Assembly (NCBI RefSeq): GCF_048282545.1
Contig: NZ_CP182485.1
Span: 124,001-188,000, forward strand
Length of the DNA: 64,000 nt
Source: Opacimonas immobilis
Lineage (GTDB): Bacteria; Pseudomonadota; Gammaproteobacteria; Enterobacterales; Alteromonadaceae
Direction of reading: 5' to 3'
This document shows, in pieces, positions 1 through 8,724 of this stretch (position 1 is the stretch's first letter; every line of letters begins with the position of its first letter). Made by a program: the position numbers and the translations under genes. The notes beneath the pieces were generated by a model that was not told the origin of the DNA, searched no databases, and saw only the letters and a list, made by a program, of their open reading frames with translations.

Positions 1-150
1 GAATACGTACTATTTTAATGAATAGTTAATTAAAATAATTGAATTTGGCTCCACTATTGACACTACACTTACTTTTTGCTTTATTTCTTATTCAAACAAG
101 ACTTCTTCAGCACATATTAAGCACTCAAACCAACCTCCTTAATTCATCAT

Positions 151-543
151 TTAATTTCGAGGCAAATCTCGCCATCTGATAGTCTTATTATATTTAAATT
201 TGCCATCACCCATGTATGTGTATGATGCACCAGTAATTAACTTTGATAATTCATCAGTACAGTTTTGCTCCGAAAAACATTGCTGTTCGATTTCAATATT
301 TTGTGATTTTTTTATCAATTCACCGTTACCATTGTACAAGTACATTTCACCAGGCGATAATTCTGTCCAATTCACATCACAATTTTCATTAATTATACAA
401 ACCTCTCCTGTAACAGCATTTAACCTTACTAACTTTTCATTTTTGTAGTTATGTAACGAAAACGTAGCCTGGCTAGAATCCTGTTCTGTTTTACAGCCCG
501 CCAATAGTATAGCTATTATTATTAAAGATAACTTCATTACCAC
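151..543 (-). CDS. Small putative lipoprotein, unknown function
   Basis: A 130-residue protein with a short hydrophobic N-terminus ending in LLAGC at about residues 13-17, a good lipobox, so the mature protein should start at Cys17 and be lipid-anchored. The remainder is polar and includes four further Cys residues (in VCIINENC, QQC and QNC), which could form disulfides in the periplasm. Two similar segments, each pairing a CIIN/QQCF-type stretch with a following 'Y..GDG/NGNG' turn, suggest an internal duplication. I recognise no family. It stands alone, with about 240 bp of non-coding sequence separating it from the SIMPL gene on the same strand. Confidence 0.6.
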   Translation of the reverse strand: MVMKLSLIIIAILLAGCKTEQDSSQATFSLHNYKNEKLVRLNAVTGEVCIINENCDVNWTELSPGEMYLYNGNGELIKKSQNIEIEQQCFSEQNCTDELSKLITGASYTYMGDGKFKYNKTIRWRDLPRN

Positions 544-783
544 CCTTCCCCTACAATGCTCATAGTCTATATATCCACCCTAACATAAACATATTTCAAT
601 TATGGTATGTATTGCAATAGTTTACTTAAGTGTTCTTCCATTAAACAGCTTTTATAACCACCGTTAATTCTCTTGGCACAACCTAGTCCATTATTAAAAC
701 TCTGTGAGATTATCAATCTCAGCATTTCTAAAATAATTATATTAATTTTCGTTTATTATCTCTCATCTTAAAATCAAATAGCT

Positions 784-1497
784 TTAGTTATCCAAGTAAT
801 ACTGTACATTGGTCACGACTCTCACGGTTTTAAACAATTTGCGAGTATCAGAGTAGGATTCGCCAACATCTAATATGGTGAAACGCCCTTGAGATGCATC
901 ACGTATTCCGCCAATACCCGCTCCTACATTATTTGCAAACTCTTGCGCAGCAATGCGAGCATTTTGTGTTGCCTCTTGGATCATTTCAGGTTTAATTTGA
1001 TTGAGCTGTGTGAAGTGATATTCCGGCTCATGATTATCAAGCGCTATGCCTTTTGCGATAAGCTTGTTTAAGGAAGTGCGTGAGGATTTTACCAAATCAA
1101 CATTTTGCGTAATGATATGAATGTCACCTTCTAATGTTCGCCTTGTTTCTACTAGATTATTATCCTCATCACGCAGTTCATAAAAAGAGATATTCGCAAC
1201 ATCGATTTCTATTTCATCCTCTGAAAAACCTTCTTCAATAAGCGCATCATAAATGGCTTGCGTATCCTCTTGATAACGCTCATATAAATAGGAGGTGGGT
1301 AATGAATCATCGGTGGTTTTTAAGCCTTTACTCACAGTCCAATAGGCAGTATCTGCTTTTACTTCACGCTCTGCCAAACCTTTCACTCTAATAGTATTTT
1401 GTGCAGTAGATGAATTAACCAGTGTTTGACTGATAAAAAAACCAGCTAGGGCAATGCCTGCGGCCATAAATAACATGTTGTATTGTCTTATCATCAT
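784..1497 (-). CDS. SIMPL domain (DUF541) protein
   Basis: A 237-residue protein with an N-terminal hydrophobic segment (about residues 8-28) acting as signal or anchor. It is followed by a SIMPL/DUF541 domain that opens with the typical 'IRVKGLAEREVKADTAYW' stretch near residues 36-53 and ends with a beta-rich segment containing FKTVRVVTNVQYYL. SIMPL proteins are periplasmic or membrane-anchored and their molecular role is poorly defined; the best known E. coli member, YggE, is linked to oxidative stress. It lies downstream of pdsO on the same strand with a 100 bp gap, so co-transcription is possible but not shown. The first Met is used as start; Met2 or Met8 would also fit. Confidence 0.85.
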   Translation of the reverse strand: MMIRQYNMLFMAAGIALAGFFISQTLVNSSTAQNTIRVKGLAEREVKADTAYWTVSKGLKTTDDSLPTSYLYERYQEDTQAIYDALIEEGFSEDEIEIDVANISFYELRDEDNNLVETRRTLEGDIHIITQNVDLVKSSRTSLNKLIAKGIALDNHEPEYHFTQLNQIKPEMIQEATQNARIAAQEFANNVGAGIGGIRDASQGRFTILDVGESYSDTRKLFKTVRVVTNVQYYLDN

Positions 1498-1597
1498 GAA
1501 TAATTCCTAAAAATGTGTTGAATAATGAAATTTGCTTCCATAAAAATGCAATCCTTTGCATTAGCTCCCTAATATTTTTCTTACTCTCTTGGAGGGA

Positions 1598-2410
1598 TTA
1601 ATTTTTTGCTACTTGCACATCCGAGATTGGACGAATATCAATTGCGACTCGGCGGTCAAACATCAGCTCTTCAACATTCACAACCTCAACACCATCTGAA
1701 TGAGAACTTGTTTGGTTTGCCTCGCCTACGCCTTTCACGATGATATTTGGCTCAATCGCTTTATCGCCTAACTTGGCTAGTAAACCTTGAGTAATGTAAT
1801 GCTCCACCATTTCTGCTCGTGAGCGTGATAAATCATAGTTAAATTCGTCATCTCCGCGCTTATCTGCATAACCAGTTAAGGTCACTAGCCAATTCTCGTG
1901 ACTTGCTAGTAATTTGATGAGTAAGTCCAACTGAGGCTCGTAAATGGATGAAATATTACTCGCACCTGTGGCAAATTGAATGTGAGTTAGCAACTCAGGA
2001 ATGACTTGTTGTGATGTGACCTGTGGTTGACTAAGACTCACTTGTTCAAATGATGAGGATGGTTTGTGTACTTGCTTTGCCAGCGCTTGTAATTCAGTTT
2101 GTTGCGAGGCAATCAATTGTTCATGCTGAGCATTCAAAGTCTCTAATGCCAACATTTGCTTATCTTTATTGATATCATCAACAATCATCCCGCCAAACGC
2201 GCTTCCTAAAATCAGTCCAATCGGCCCACCTACAAGCGTGCCAACTACTGCACCTGTGCCAACGCCATAATATGACGGCACTTGCTCAACAACTGGCGCT
2301 GTATTCTCCATGGTTTGCATATCTTTTGGCGAATCACCTAAAGACGAAGCATTAGTAGGAAGTGTGATAGTAGAGAGTGCTAATGTAGATAGTAATAATG
2401 TTGTTTTCAT
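1598..2410 (-). CDS. pdsO: Sortase-associated OmpA-like protein PdsO
   Basis: A 270-residue envelope protein. It has a signal peptide (about 1-21, cut after TNA), a glycine-zipper segment near residues 48-76 (repeated GxxxG around GTGAVVGTLVGGPIG), a coiled region rich in Gln/Leu near 85-112, and a C-terminal OmpA-like peptidoglycan-binding domain from about 140 with the conserved LTGYADKRGDDEFNYDLSRSRA motif class. This zipper-plus-OmpA architecture, beside a PdsR/PdsS pair, matches PdsO of the proteobacterial dedicated sortase system. It is divergent from pdsR across about 230 bp, so the two-component system could control it. No sortase gene lies beside it in this window. Confidence 0.82.
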   Translation of the reverse strand: MKTTLLLSTLALSTITLPTNASSLGDSPKDMQTMENTAPVVEQVPSYYGVGTGAVVGTLVGGPIGLILGSAFGGMIVDDINKDKQMLALETLNAQHEQLIASQQTELQALAKQVHKPSSSFEQVSLSQPQVTSQQVIPELLTHIQFATGASNISSIYEPQLDLLIKLLASHENWLVTLTGYADKRGDDEFNYDLSRSRAEMVEHYITQGLLAKLGDKAIEPNIIVKGVGEANQTSSHSDGVEVVNVEELMFDRRVAIDIRPISDVQVAKN

Positions 2411-2638
2411 ATCTTATGTCCTGTGAATGTACTAATTTTTAAATTAAAATATTCGCTGCGTGATGTGTTTCACTAAGTGCCATTAAACAGGACAAAAATG
2501 GCAATCCCACAGCGCAATCATGGCAATCTGATGGTCAATTGTGGCGAAAATATGGAAATGTGTGTTTGAAACTGATTTTCCTAATGAAAATCGTTATAGT
2601 GAGCATATAAATTCACTAAGCAGTTGATTTTAATATAT

Positions 2639-3331
2639 ATGGCTAAACACATTGCCTTAATTGAAGATGATCCAATCTTGCGCGAAAACTACTTAAGCGC
2701 ACTTGAGAGTCAGGGATATCACGTAAGCCTATATGCCGATAGAAAAAGTGCAATAACTGCTTTTACGCAATCATTGCCAGATTTAGCCATCATTGATATT
2801 GGTTTAGGGCATGAGCATGATGGCGGTTTTATGGTGTGTCAGTATTTACGCCAATTATCACCCACTGTACCTATCATGTTTTTTACCGCACGTGATAATG
2901 ATATCGATACCATTAGTGGGCTTCGCATGGGTGCTGACGATTATGTGACAAAAGATATTAGCTTAGCTCACCTGCTTGCACGAATAGCTGCCCTATTTCG
3001 CCGTACAGAGCTCGTTTCTGGAAGTAGCACTGAGGAAGATATTATTTTATTAGGTGACTTGCGGATGCATGTTCAGCGTATGCATATTACATGGCAAGGC
3101 AAAGAGCTTATTTTAACTGTGACCGAGTTTTGGTTGTTACACTCGATTGTTTCTAATCCAGGGCATGTTAAAAGTCGAGACCAGTTGATGGATGCAGCTA
3201 AAATGGTGGTAGATGACACGACAATCACTTCCCATATAAAACGCATTCGTAAAAAATTTATCGAAGTGGATAAAGATTTTTCCGCATTAGAAACTGTCTA
3301 TGGCATGGGCTATCGCTGGCGGATAGGATAA
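2639..3331 (+). CDS. pdsR: Dedicated sortase system response regulator PdsR
   Basis: An OmpR/PhoB-type response regulator. The receiver domain (about residues 1-120) has the acidic pair EDD near the N-terminus, the phospho-acceptor Asp in LAIIDIGLG, the Thr in FFTARD and the switch Lys in VTKD. A winged-helix DNA-binding domain follows (about 135-230, ending VYGMGYRWRIG). The start is placed at the ATG at 2639 (MAKHIALIEDD), since an upstream TTG at 2624 adds only a poor five-residue extension. It is followed after 7 bp by the histidine kinase gene, forming a typical two-gene operon. Assignment to PdsR rather than a generic OmpR protein rests on the kinase architecture and the adjacent PdsO. 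Confidence 0.82.
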   Translation: MAKHIALIEDDPILRENYLSALESQGYHVSLYADRKSAITAFTQSLPDLAIIDIGLGHEHDGGFMVCQYLRQLSPTVPIMFFTARDNDIDTISGLRMGADDYVTKDISLAHLLARIAALFRRTELVSGSSTEEDIILLGDLRMHVQRMHITWQGKELILTVTEFWLLHSIVSNPGHVKSRDQLMDAAKMVVDDTTITSHIKRIRKKFIEVDKDFSALETVYGMGYRWRIG

Positions 3332-3338
3332 TTTAGTC

Positions 3339-5546
3339 ATGTTTCGATTTGGTCTACGTGCAAAAATACTCGTATTCTCCTCCTTCTTATTTGCTATCCC
3401 TTACATGGGCTATCAATATGTCTGGGAGCTTGAGACATATTTACGGATCGGCCAAGAGCAGACACTTGTCGGCACTGCACGAGCGGTTGCAACTGCCTTA
3501 CATGAACGTCCGAGTTTATTTTCTCAAGAATCGGCATTTTTAAATGAAATCGAGCCTGGCAAAGACTTATACGCCCATCAAATTTCACAACCTATTCGAT
3601 TAGATGGTCAGCTACAAGATTGGTCAAGCTATCAGGCGCATATATTGCAGTATGATGAGCGCAATCTCATTTCACAAAATCAGCCATTTGTAACAGAAAG
3701 TCTTCAATTTAAGCACATCGTCGGCCAATACGGACGCTATCTATACGCCATGTTTGACGTACAAGATGATAATGTCATTAATCGAAATGAAAACATGCTT
3801 AGCATCCATAAGAATGACTTTATTCAAGTGGCATTACGGGATGAGTTTGGTCAATTTCAACGCTATTTAATTGCTCCCTATCAAAGTGGTTGGGTAAACG
3901 CCTATTTACTTTCACCATTAGAAGATGAAAATCCAAACATTGTATCCAATCTCAACTATCGCCCTGCCCAACTTGAACGACGTATACAAGGATATTGGCA
4001 AAATACGCCAACAGGTTATCAGGTAGAACTTCGTTTCCCGCTTTCGATGATGCAAGGTAATATTGCTTTTGCGATTGGCGATGTTGATGATGAAGATGAA
4101 CGTAATATACGCTACACAATGGGGACAGCCGACCCTGAAAGCTTAAGTAGTTTAGGGACTGTGATAGTCCCCTCACCTGAAATCGAGCAAATCATCCAAG
4201 GCCTTGCCTATGCTGATGCCCGTGTATGGATAGTGGATAAACATCAGCGAGTTTTGGCTCGCTCTGGAGACATACAGAATAGTAGCGCATTTCAATATGA
4301 AGCTACACAACCTGAAAAAGCTTCTCAAAATTGGTATGAATCGGTTGTATCTCAAATTTACGAGTACGTGCTTAAACCTATTTACAACGAAATACTCACC
4401 ACGCCCCCACAAACTTACTTAGATGAGCTTGCCAATGCCACAGCACTAGAGGGAGAAGCTGTTAATCAGGCAATACAAGGTAATGCTAATACACAGTGGC
4501 GCTTAAGTACGGACAGTAAGGCTGTCATATTATCTGCGGCGCACCCTATTTATGTGGCTGAAGATGTCATGGGTGCGGTGGTCGTAGAGCAAACAACCCA
4601 TGGTATTCGTACACTTAGAAACCAGGCATTGGAACAACAGTTTAATTTTTTTATCACTGTGATAATTCTAGGTACGGTTGCCTTGTTTTTCCTTGCCTCA
4701 CGTATCTCAAGTCGCATTCGCAACTTAAGAAATAACACCGATAACGCTATCGATACCCAAGGTAAAATTACAGGCTCAATTCCAGTACAATCAAGCCAAG
4801 ATGAAATTGGGGATTTGTCTCGCAGTTTTGCATCAATGCTTTCAAGGCTTGGTCAGTATAATCAATATCTTGAAAAGATGGCTTCACGTTTATCCCATGA
4901 GCTAAGAACACCAGTAGCTGTGGTGAAATCATCCCTAGAAAATCTAGAGCTGATTGAAGATAAAAATAGTGTTGAAGCAGAGATTTTTGTGAAAAGAGCG
5001 CAATCTGGGCTTGCTCGATTAAGCCATATTTTAAATAGCATGAGTGAGGCTACGCGTTTAGAGCAGATGTTAGAGCAATCAGAGCATCAGCCGTTTGATG
5101 TGGTAGGATTCTTAAAAGAATATACAGAAAGTGTAGTCATCCCTGAATACTTAAAGATTACTTTTGAATCCGCACTTAATACAAGCCAAATCAAAGGCTC
5201 AACAGAACTATTTGGACAAATGCTCGATAAGATTATTTCCAATGCAATAGATTTTGCCACACCGCATACGTCAATTGATATCACACTGGATAAAGATAGC
5301 GCAATTCGCATTCAAAATACTGGCAACCCCATCCAAGAGGATATGCAAGATTCATTATTTGACTCTATGGTGTCTGTTCGAGCTGAACAAGAAGGTGATT
5401 CAGAACTGCACTTAGGCTTAGGGCTTTATATTGCAAAACTTATTGCGCAGTACCATGGGATGCAGATCTCAATTAAAAACGTCAACTTTAGTGAGCAAAT
5501 GGCAACGGTTGAAGTGAGGCTTATTTACATTCAGCCGCAAAGTTAA
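3339..5546 (+). CDS. pdsS: Dedicated sortase system histidine kinase PdsS
   Basis: A 735-residue sensor kinase. It has one membrane segment near residues 10-28, a long periplasmic part of about 400 residues beginning with a CBM9-like module (IRLDGQLQDWSSYQA), and a second membrane segment (FFITVIILGTVALFFLAS). A HAMP linker follows, then a HisKA domain with the phosphorylated His in SHELRTPVAVVKSS, and a HATPase domain with N-box (DKIISNAIDFA) and G-box (LGLGLYIAKLIAQYHG). The size and CBM9-like sensor match kinases of the proteobacterial dedicated sortase system. It probably phosphorylates PdsR, encoded 7 bp upstream. The signal it senses is unknown. Confidence 0.82.
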   Translation: MFRFGLRAKILVFSSFLFAIPYMGYQYVWELETYLRIGQEQTLVGTARAVATALHERPSLFSQESAFLNEIEPGKDLYAHQISQPIRLDGQLQDWSSYQAHILQYDERNLISQNQPFVTESLQFKHIVGQYGRYLYAMFDVQDDNVINRNENMLSIHKNDFIQVALRDEFGQFQRYLIAPYQSGWVNAYLLSPLEDENPNIVSNLNYRPAQLERRIQGYWQNTPTGYQVELRFPLSMMQGNIAFAIGDVDDEDERNIRYTMGTADPESLSSLGTVIVPSPEIEQIIQGLAYADARVWIVDKHQRVLARSGDIQNSSAFQYEATQPEKASQNWYESVVSQIYEYVLKPIYNEILTTPPQTYLDELANATALEGEAVNQAIQGNANTQWRLSTDSKAVILSAAHPIYVAEDVMGAVVVEQTTHGIRTLRNQALEQQFNFFITVIILGTVALFFLASRISSRIRNLRNNTDNAIDTQGKITGSIPVQSSQDEIGDLSRSFASMLSRLGQYNQYLEKMASRLSHELRTPVAVVKSSLENLELIEDKNSVEAEIFVKRAQSGLARLSHILNSMSEATRLEQMLEQSEHQPFDVVGFLKEYTESVVIPEYLKITFESALNTSQIKGSTELFGQMLDKIISNAIDFATPHTSIDITLDKDSAIRIQNTGNPIQEDMQDSLFDSMVSVRAEQEGDSELHLGLGLYIAKLIAQYHGMQISIKNVNFSEQMATVEVRLIYIQPQS

Positions 5547-5832
5547 AGCCATGTAGCATCAAGTTCCTCAATTACGCTTCTGATTTTCAATATCTCTCTT
5601 TGTTTTAAAGATAATTTTTCGAAAATCTTCTGATCAACACCGTTGAACATTGCACATTTTGAAGGTAATTCGTATGTCAAAAAGTCACCATGCATAGAAA
5701 GGAGTTTCGGAACTAATTTCCATAACGAATAACCTTTTGTTTTCGAAGATAAAAAAACCTAATCAGTTCAACTCGCTCTGACTAGTGCAATTTCAAAAAC
5801 TCCTCGATGTTTTCAATTAATATTATTGACAT
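5543..5832 (-). pseudogene. Broken gene for a small unknown protein
   Basis: On the minus strand an ATG at 5832 opens a protein-like reading frame (MSIILIENIEEFLKLH). It meets an in-frame TAG, continues as SERVELIRFFYLRKQK, then must shift frame at an AT-rich T-run near 5755 to resume as KTKGYSLWKLVPKLL and run to a TAA at 5543 (ending IEELDATWL). Rejoined, this would be a protein of about 95 residues. The stop and frameshift together indicate decay. The stop codon overlaps the end of pdsS on the other strand. I do not recognise the family. A sequencing error could explain one lesion but hardly both. Confidence 0.5.
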
Positions 5833-5921
5833 AATGCAACCTTATTGCAGCTAACACTATCGTGAGGATTTAACACTTTAAAGCCATAAAAAATATTACA
5901 ATTCAATTATGTAAATGCTAA

Positions 5922-6968
5922 TCAAAAACTCGCTCTATAAGCTTCACTTAACTTTTTAAAACTAGTTGATGCTAGTTCCGCAGAACCACTACTAATTAAC
6001 ACATGCTCTCTGTCGAATAAAAACTCATAATCAATAGCTCGCCATCTATCATTAACATACATGCTAAATCTTAAATCACTCCCGCAAGAACAATATATTC
6101 TACAAACTATTTCTTTTTTATTATTTACAAAGAATGAACTATCAGACTTAATTATCACTTCATATTTTAAGCTAATTAAATCGTAAAGGCTAAAATCAAA
6201 TGTAGGTAAATGTATTATTTTTCGGCCAAACTCTAAAGGAAAAGCCTGAATAGCATCATCTTTTTTATGTTGCTTACTGAAATGGCTAACAAGTACATTA
6301 TGCGCATCAAAAAGTTCTGAAACAATACCTCTTACTTCACTTTTAGCAACACAGAAAAAATAAAAATTTGAAGAATATTTATTAAGTGAATTTTTAGATT
6401 CATAACCCAAGGCTTGAAGTTCGGAAGCTCCTGAAATACAGCCTAACTTATCTGTGCTAAAGAATTTATTATCTATACATGAAGATTCTAATAGCACTCC
6501 AATTTTCCAGAGTTTGGCTAATACATTAGGAAGTGATAGCCTTTCCTTTGCCTCTGTTATATTGATTCCGTTTTTTTCTTCTACAAACTCATCAAAATCT
6601 ATAAAGTCACCCGCATTATACTGAGTTATATCATAAGGATATTGTCCATCAAACTGAAAAACTATGTTATCTAATTCTTCGTTAGTTGGTAGTTTTGAAT
6701 CTGGGAAGTTACTTTCGATATTATCTTCAAATTGAAGAAGCATTTCATAATGTCTAATTTTCGATTGGCGAATATGAATAGCGCTAAGTAATTCAAATAT
6801 ACGCCTACAGCGAGAGGCTTGATACTCATAAATCGTCCGATTATAGAGATCCTCATTCCTTTGTTCATTCTGTTGAATAATTTTTTGTTTAAAACTGAGT
6901 TGTTTTACTAACCTAAAGATAAGACCGAGCAAAATAATGATTATACTTAGATAGATATACTCACCCAA
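5922..6968 (-). CDS. Membrane-anchored protein of unknown function
   Basis: A 348-residue protein with one N-terminal membrane segment (about residues 4-20, YLSIIIILLGLIFRLV). A charged, probably coiled-coil stretch (about 22-60, rich in Gln, Lys and Glu) follows, then a soluble C-terminal portion of almost 290 residues. The topology suggests a cytoplasmic domain tethered to the inner membrane. There is no motif I can name; a CRIYCSCGS stretch near residue 290 holds three close Cys residues. Low GC content like its neighbours, and isolated between a broken gene and a secreted protein gene, fit an accessory gene cargo. Function unknown. Confidence 0.65.
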   Translation of the reverse strand: MGEYIYLSIIIILLGLIFRLVKQLSFKQKIIQQNEQRNEDLYNRTIYEYQASRCRRIFELLSAIHIRQSKIRHYEMLLQFEDNIESNFPDSKLPTNEELDNIVFQFDGQYPYDITQYNAGDFIDFDEFVEEKNGINITEAKERLSLPNVLAKLWKIGVLLESSCIDNKFFSTDKLGCISGASELQALGYESKNSLNKYSSNFYFFCVAKSEVRGIVSELFDAHNVLVSHFSKQHKKDDAIQAFPLEFGRKIIHLPTFDFSLYDLISLKYEVIIKSDSSFFVNNKKEIVCRIYCSCGSDLRFSMYVNDRWRAIDYEFLFDREHVLISSGSAELASTSFKKLSEAYRASF

Positions 6969-7113
6969 AATACACCCCCTCCTGTTAGTGCCTAATAAAT
7001 TAATCTAGTGGTTTATTTTACCAACCTCATGATTTAACACGTCATCCAAAATACCAACCTTATCATTTAGGGCTTGTGGATATAACCTGTAAAAAGTTTA
7101 TTCTCTATAAGCT

Positions 7114-7509
7114 TCATTTCTTATCACATTGCCCATATAACATCGCAGAATAATGTAAGTCAGTGCCAGGCAAGCTAGAGACTCGATAATGTATTGCTTT
7201 ACCATTTTCAAGTATTGTTGTCGTTGAAATTGCACCTGAATCATTTGCTTCAATATAAGTTTTTAATCGACCTTCGTTAATAGATACATTACTCATACCG
7301 TTGTTGCCAATCATTACTGCTTCGCCAGTATATACATCCTCAACAAATCGAATATCAGAATATGACTCTAATACTTCGCCTTTGTAATTAACGGTTTTAT
7401 TAAAGCTGCATTGATATTCAATCGTGTTTGATAGCGCAGAAAAAGAAAGAGCTACACCTAAAGTGATAATTGTTATTTGCAATGATTTTTTAGAAAAAAA
7501 GTTTGGCAC
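7114..7509 (-). CDS. Small secreted protein, unknown
   Basis: A 131-residue protein with a clear signal peptide (about residues 1-27, hydrophobic core ITIITLGVALSFSALS). The mature part is mostly beta-type, with one Cys early (YQCSFNK) and one at the end (YGQCDKK), a likely disulfide closing the domain. No known family is recognised. It is separated by 145 bp from the membrane-anchored gene on the same strand. It belongs to the AT-rich accessory block. Confidence 0.6.
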   Translation of the reverse strand: MPNFFSKKSLQITIITLGVALSFSALSNTIEYQCSFNKTVNYKGEVLESYSDIRFVEDVYTGEAVMIGNNGMSNVSINEGRLKTYIEANDSGAISTTTILENGKAIHYRVSSLPGTDLHYSAMLYGQCDKK

Positions 7510-7577
7510 TAGTAGTTACCCCTCCATCATGTTAATTCAACATTATCAGTCGGTTACTAGTATCTCAAGGAATATTT

Positions 7578-7636
7578 ATGCTTAGCTAAATCGCTGGCGA
7601 TATCATAGGAAGTAAATACGAGTTCAGCAAAATAAT
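7578..7636 (+). pseudogene. 5' fragment of an ADP-ribosylglycohydrolase gene
   Basis: From an ATG at 7578 the + strand reads M-L-S-stop-I-A-G-D-I-I-G-S-K-Y-E-F-S-K-I, matching the first residues of the intact gene at 8725 (MLGVIAGDIIGSKYEFSKI). The DNA is nearly identical over about 45 bp, including its own AAGGA-like ribosome site upstream. After codon 19 the match ends abruptly. This is a partial duplicate or the leftover of an earlier copy, lying about 1.15 kb upstream of and in the same direction as the full gene, with two opposite-strand genes in between. Confidence 0.75.
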
Positions 7637-7654
7637 TTGCTTAAACTTAAAATC

Positions 7655-8236
7655 TTATCCCACCATGCCTGTGTCCCAAAACGTATTTTCAGATACCCCT
7701 TCATCCAGAACAATGCTCTTACCATCCCATTGTCCAATGGCATTACCAAAACGAGTACGTAATGCCCAAAAGCCACCTGCAGCGACATCTTCAATAATGT
7801 CACCTATATACACTTTTTGACCTTGCTTAACTCCAATTGGCAATACATATGCACCCCAAGGATATTCAAATGGATGACGTCCTTGATAGTACTCATGTTG
7901 TGCGAGCAACTTATCATTTTTAAGGTATTCATCTAAAGACTTGAAGAGATTAAAACGTCGGTCTCGAATATCAATCCATTCATCTGTTTTTTTATGTTTA
8001 CCAACAATAATGGATTCTACACGTCGTGTATCTTTATTCTGAAAGACCAAATGATACGTCATTAATGATTGGCATACCTCCCTTTGTACAATGCTAAATT
8101 CATGACCTGCATCGATATACTGGTTAAGAATCTTTGTATCTCTCACAGTGATTACATTTGGTAGTTTATCTTGGTAACGCTTATAGTGATCAAACGCAAC
8201 GTGATTAATACTAAAATTCATATTTTCTCTACTCAT
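7655..8236 (-). CDS. Hypothetical protein, cytoplasmic
   Basis: A 193-residue soluble protein without signal peptide or membrane segment. The first half is charged and helical (HYKRYQDKLP, EYLKNDKLLA); the second half is Gly- and aromatic-rich (HPFEYPWGAYVLPIG, VYIGDIIEDVAAGGFW). I recognise no family. The start at 8236 has AAGGA 11 bases upstream; Met6, preceded by AGAGAAAA, is an alternative. It lies 23 bp downstream of the 93-residue gene and is probably in the same operon. Both are flanked by the truncated and intact copies of the ADP-ribosylglycohydrolase gene, so they may be inserted cargo. Confidence 0.6.
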   Translation of the reverse strand: MSRENMNFSINHVAFDHYKRYQDKLPNVITVRDTKILNQYIDAGHEFSIVQREVCQSLMTYHLVFQNKDTRRVESIIVGKHKKTDEWIDIRDRRFNLFKSLDEYLKNDKLLAQHEYYQGRHPFEYPWGAYVLPIGVKQGQKVYIGDIIEDVAAGGFWALRTRFGNAIGQWDGKSIVLDEGVSENTFWDTGMVG

Positions 8237-8259
8237 AATAACGTCGTTCCTTTTTTGCG

Positions 8260-8541
8260 TTACTCATCATATCCATCAGTCAATATAACCCTAAATACTG
8301 GGTTTAAAGGATTGATATAGACACATGTATCATTTGAACTTGTAAGGATTGTTTCAATTTCATGCTCAGCAAGCATATCAGTATTGAGCACGGCTTTATC
8401 ACAACTATCACAGTGGTATTGTCTGTATTCACTATCGCTCATTTCTAACTCAGAGTGTTTAATGCGCTTTGGGCACGAAATCGTTTTTAAATATGAGCCA
8501 CTGCTTGAGTAGAGCTTATTTTTCTTCACCGTAATAGTCAT
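8260..8541 (-). CDS. Small protein with CxxC motif, unknown
   Basis: A 93-residue protein with Cys24 (ISCPK) and a HCDSCDK motif near residues 43-49, which could make a small metal-binding knuckle. The C-terminus is acidic (LTDGYDE). No signal peptide and no recognised family. It is the first gene of a probable two-gene operon with the 193-residue protein and is divergent from the ADP-ribosylglycohydrolase operon, sharing the 183 bp region 8542-8724. Confidence 0.55.
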   Translation of the reverse strand: MTITVKKNKLYSSSGSYLKTISCPKRIKHSELEMSDSEYRQYHCDSCDKAVLNTDMLAEHEIETILTSSNDTCVYINPLNPVFRVILTDGYDE

Positions 8542-8724
8542 AACTCTCTCTAATATTATATATTTTTAATACATTAAATCTAAATCCATACAAAACATTA
8601 CTCTATGCAAAATAAAGACTGAAAACTAGATATATTTTCAGTAGTAAGATATTAACTTATAGAAAGTGTTTTTCTTCCATGATAGGTTGGCAATATAGAT
8701 TTTTAAAAGTTTTATAGGTCGGAA

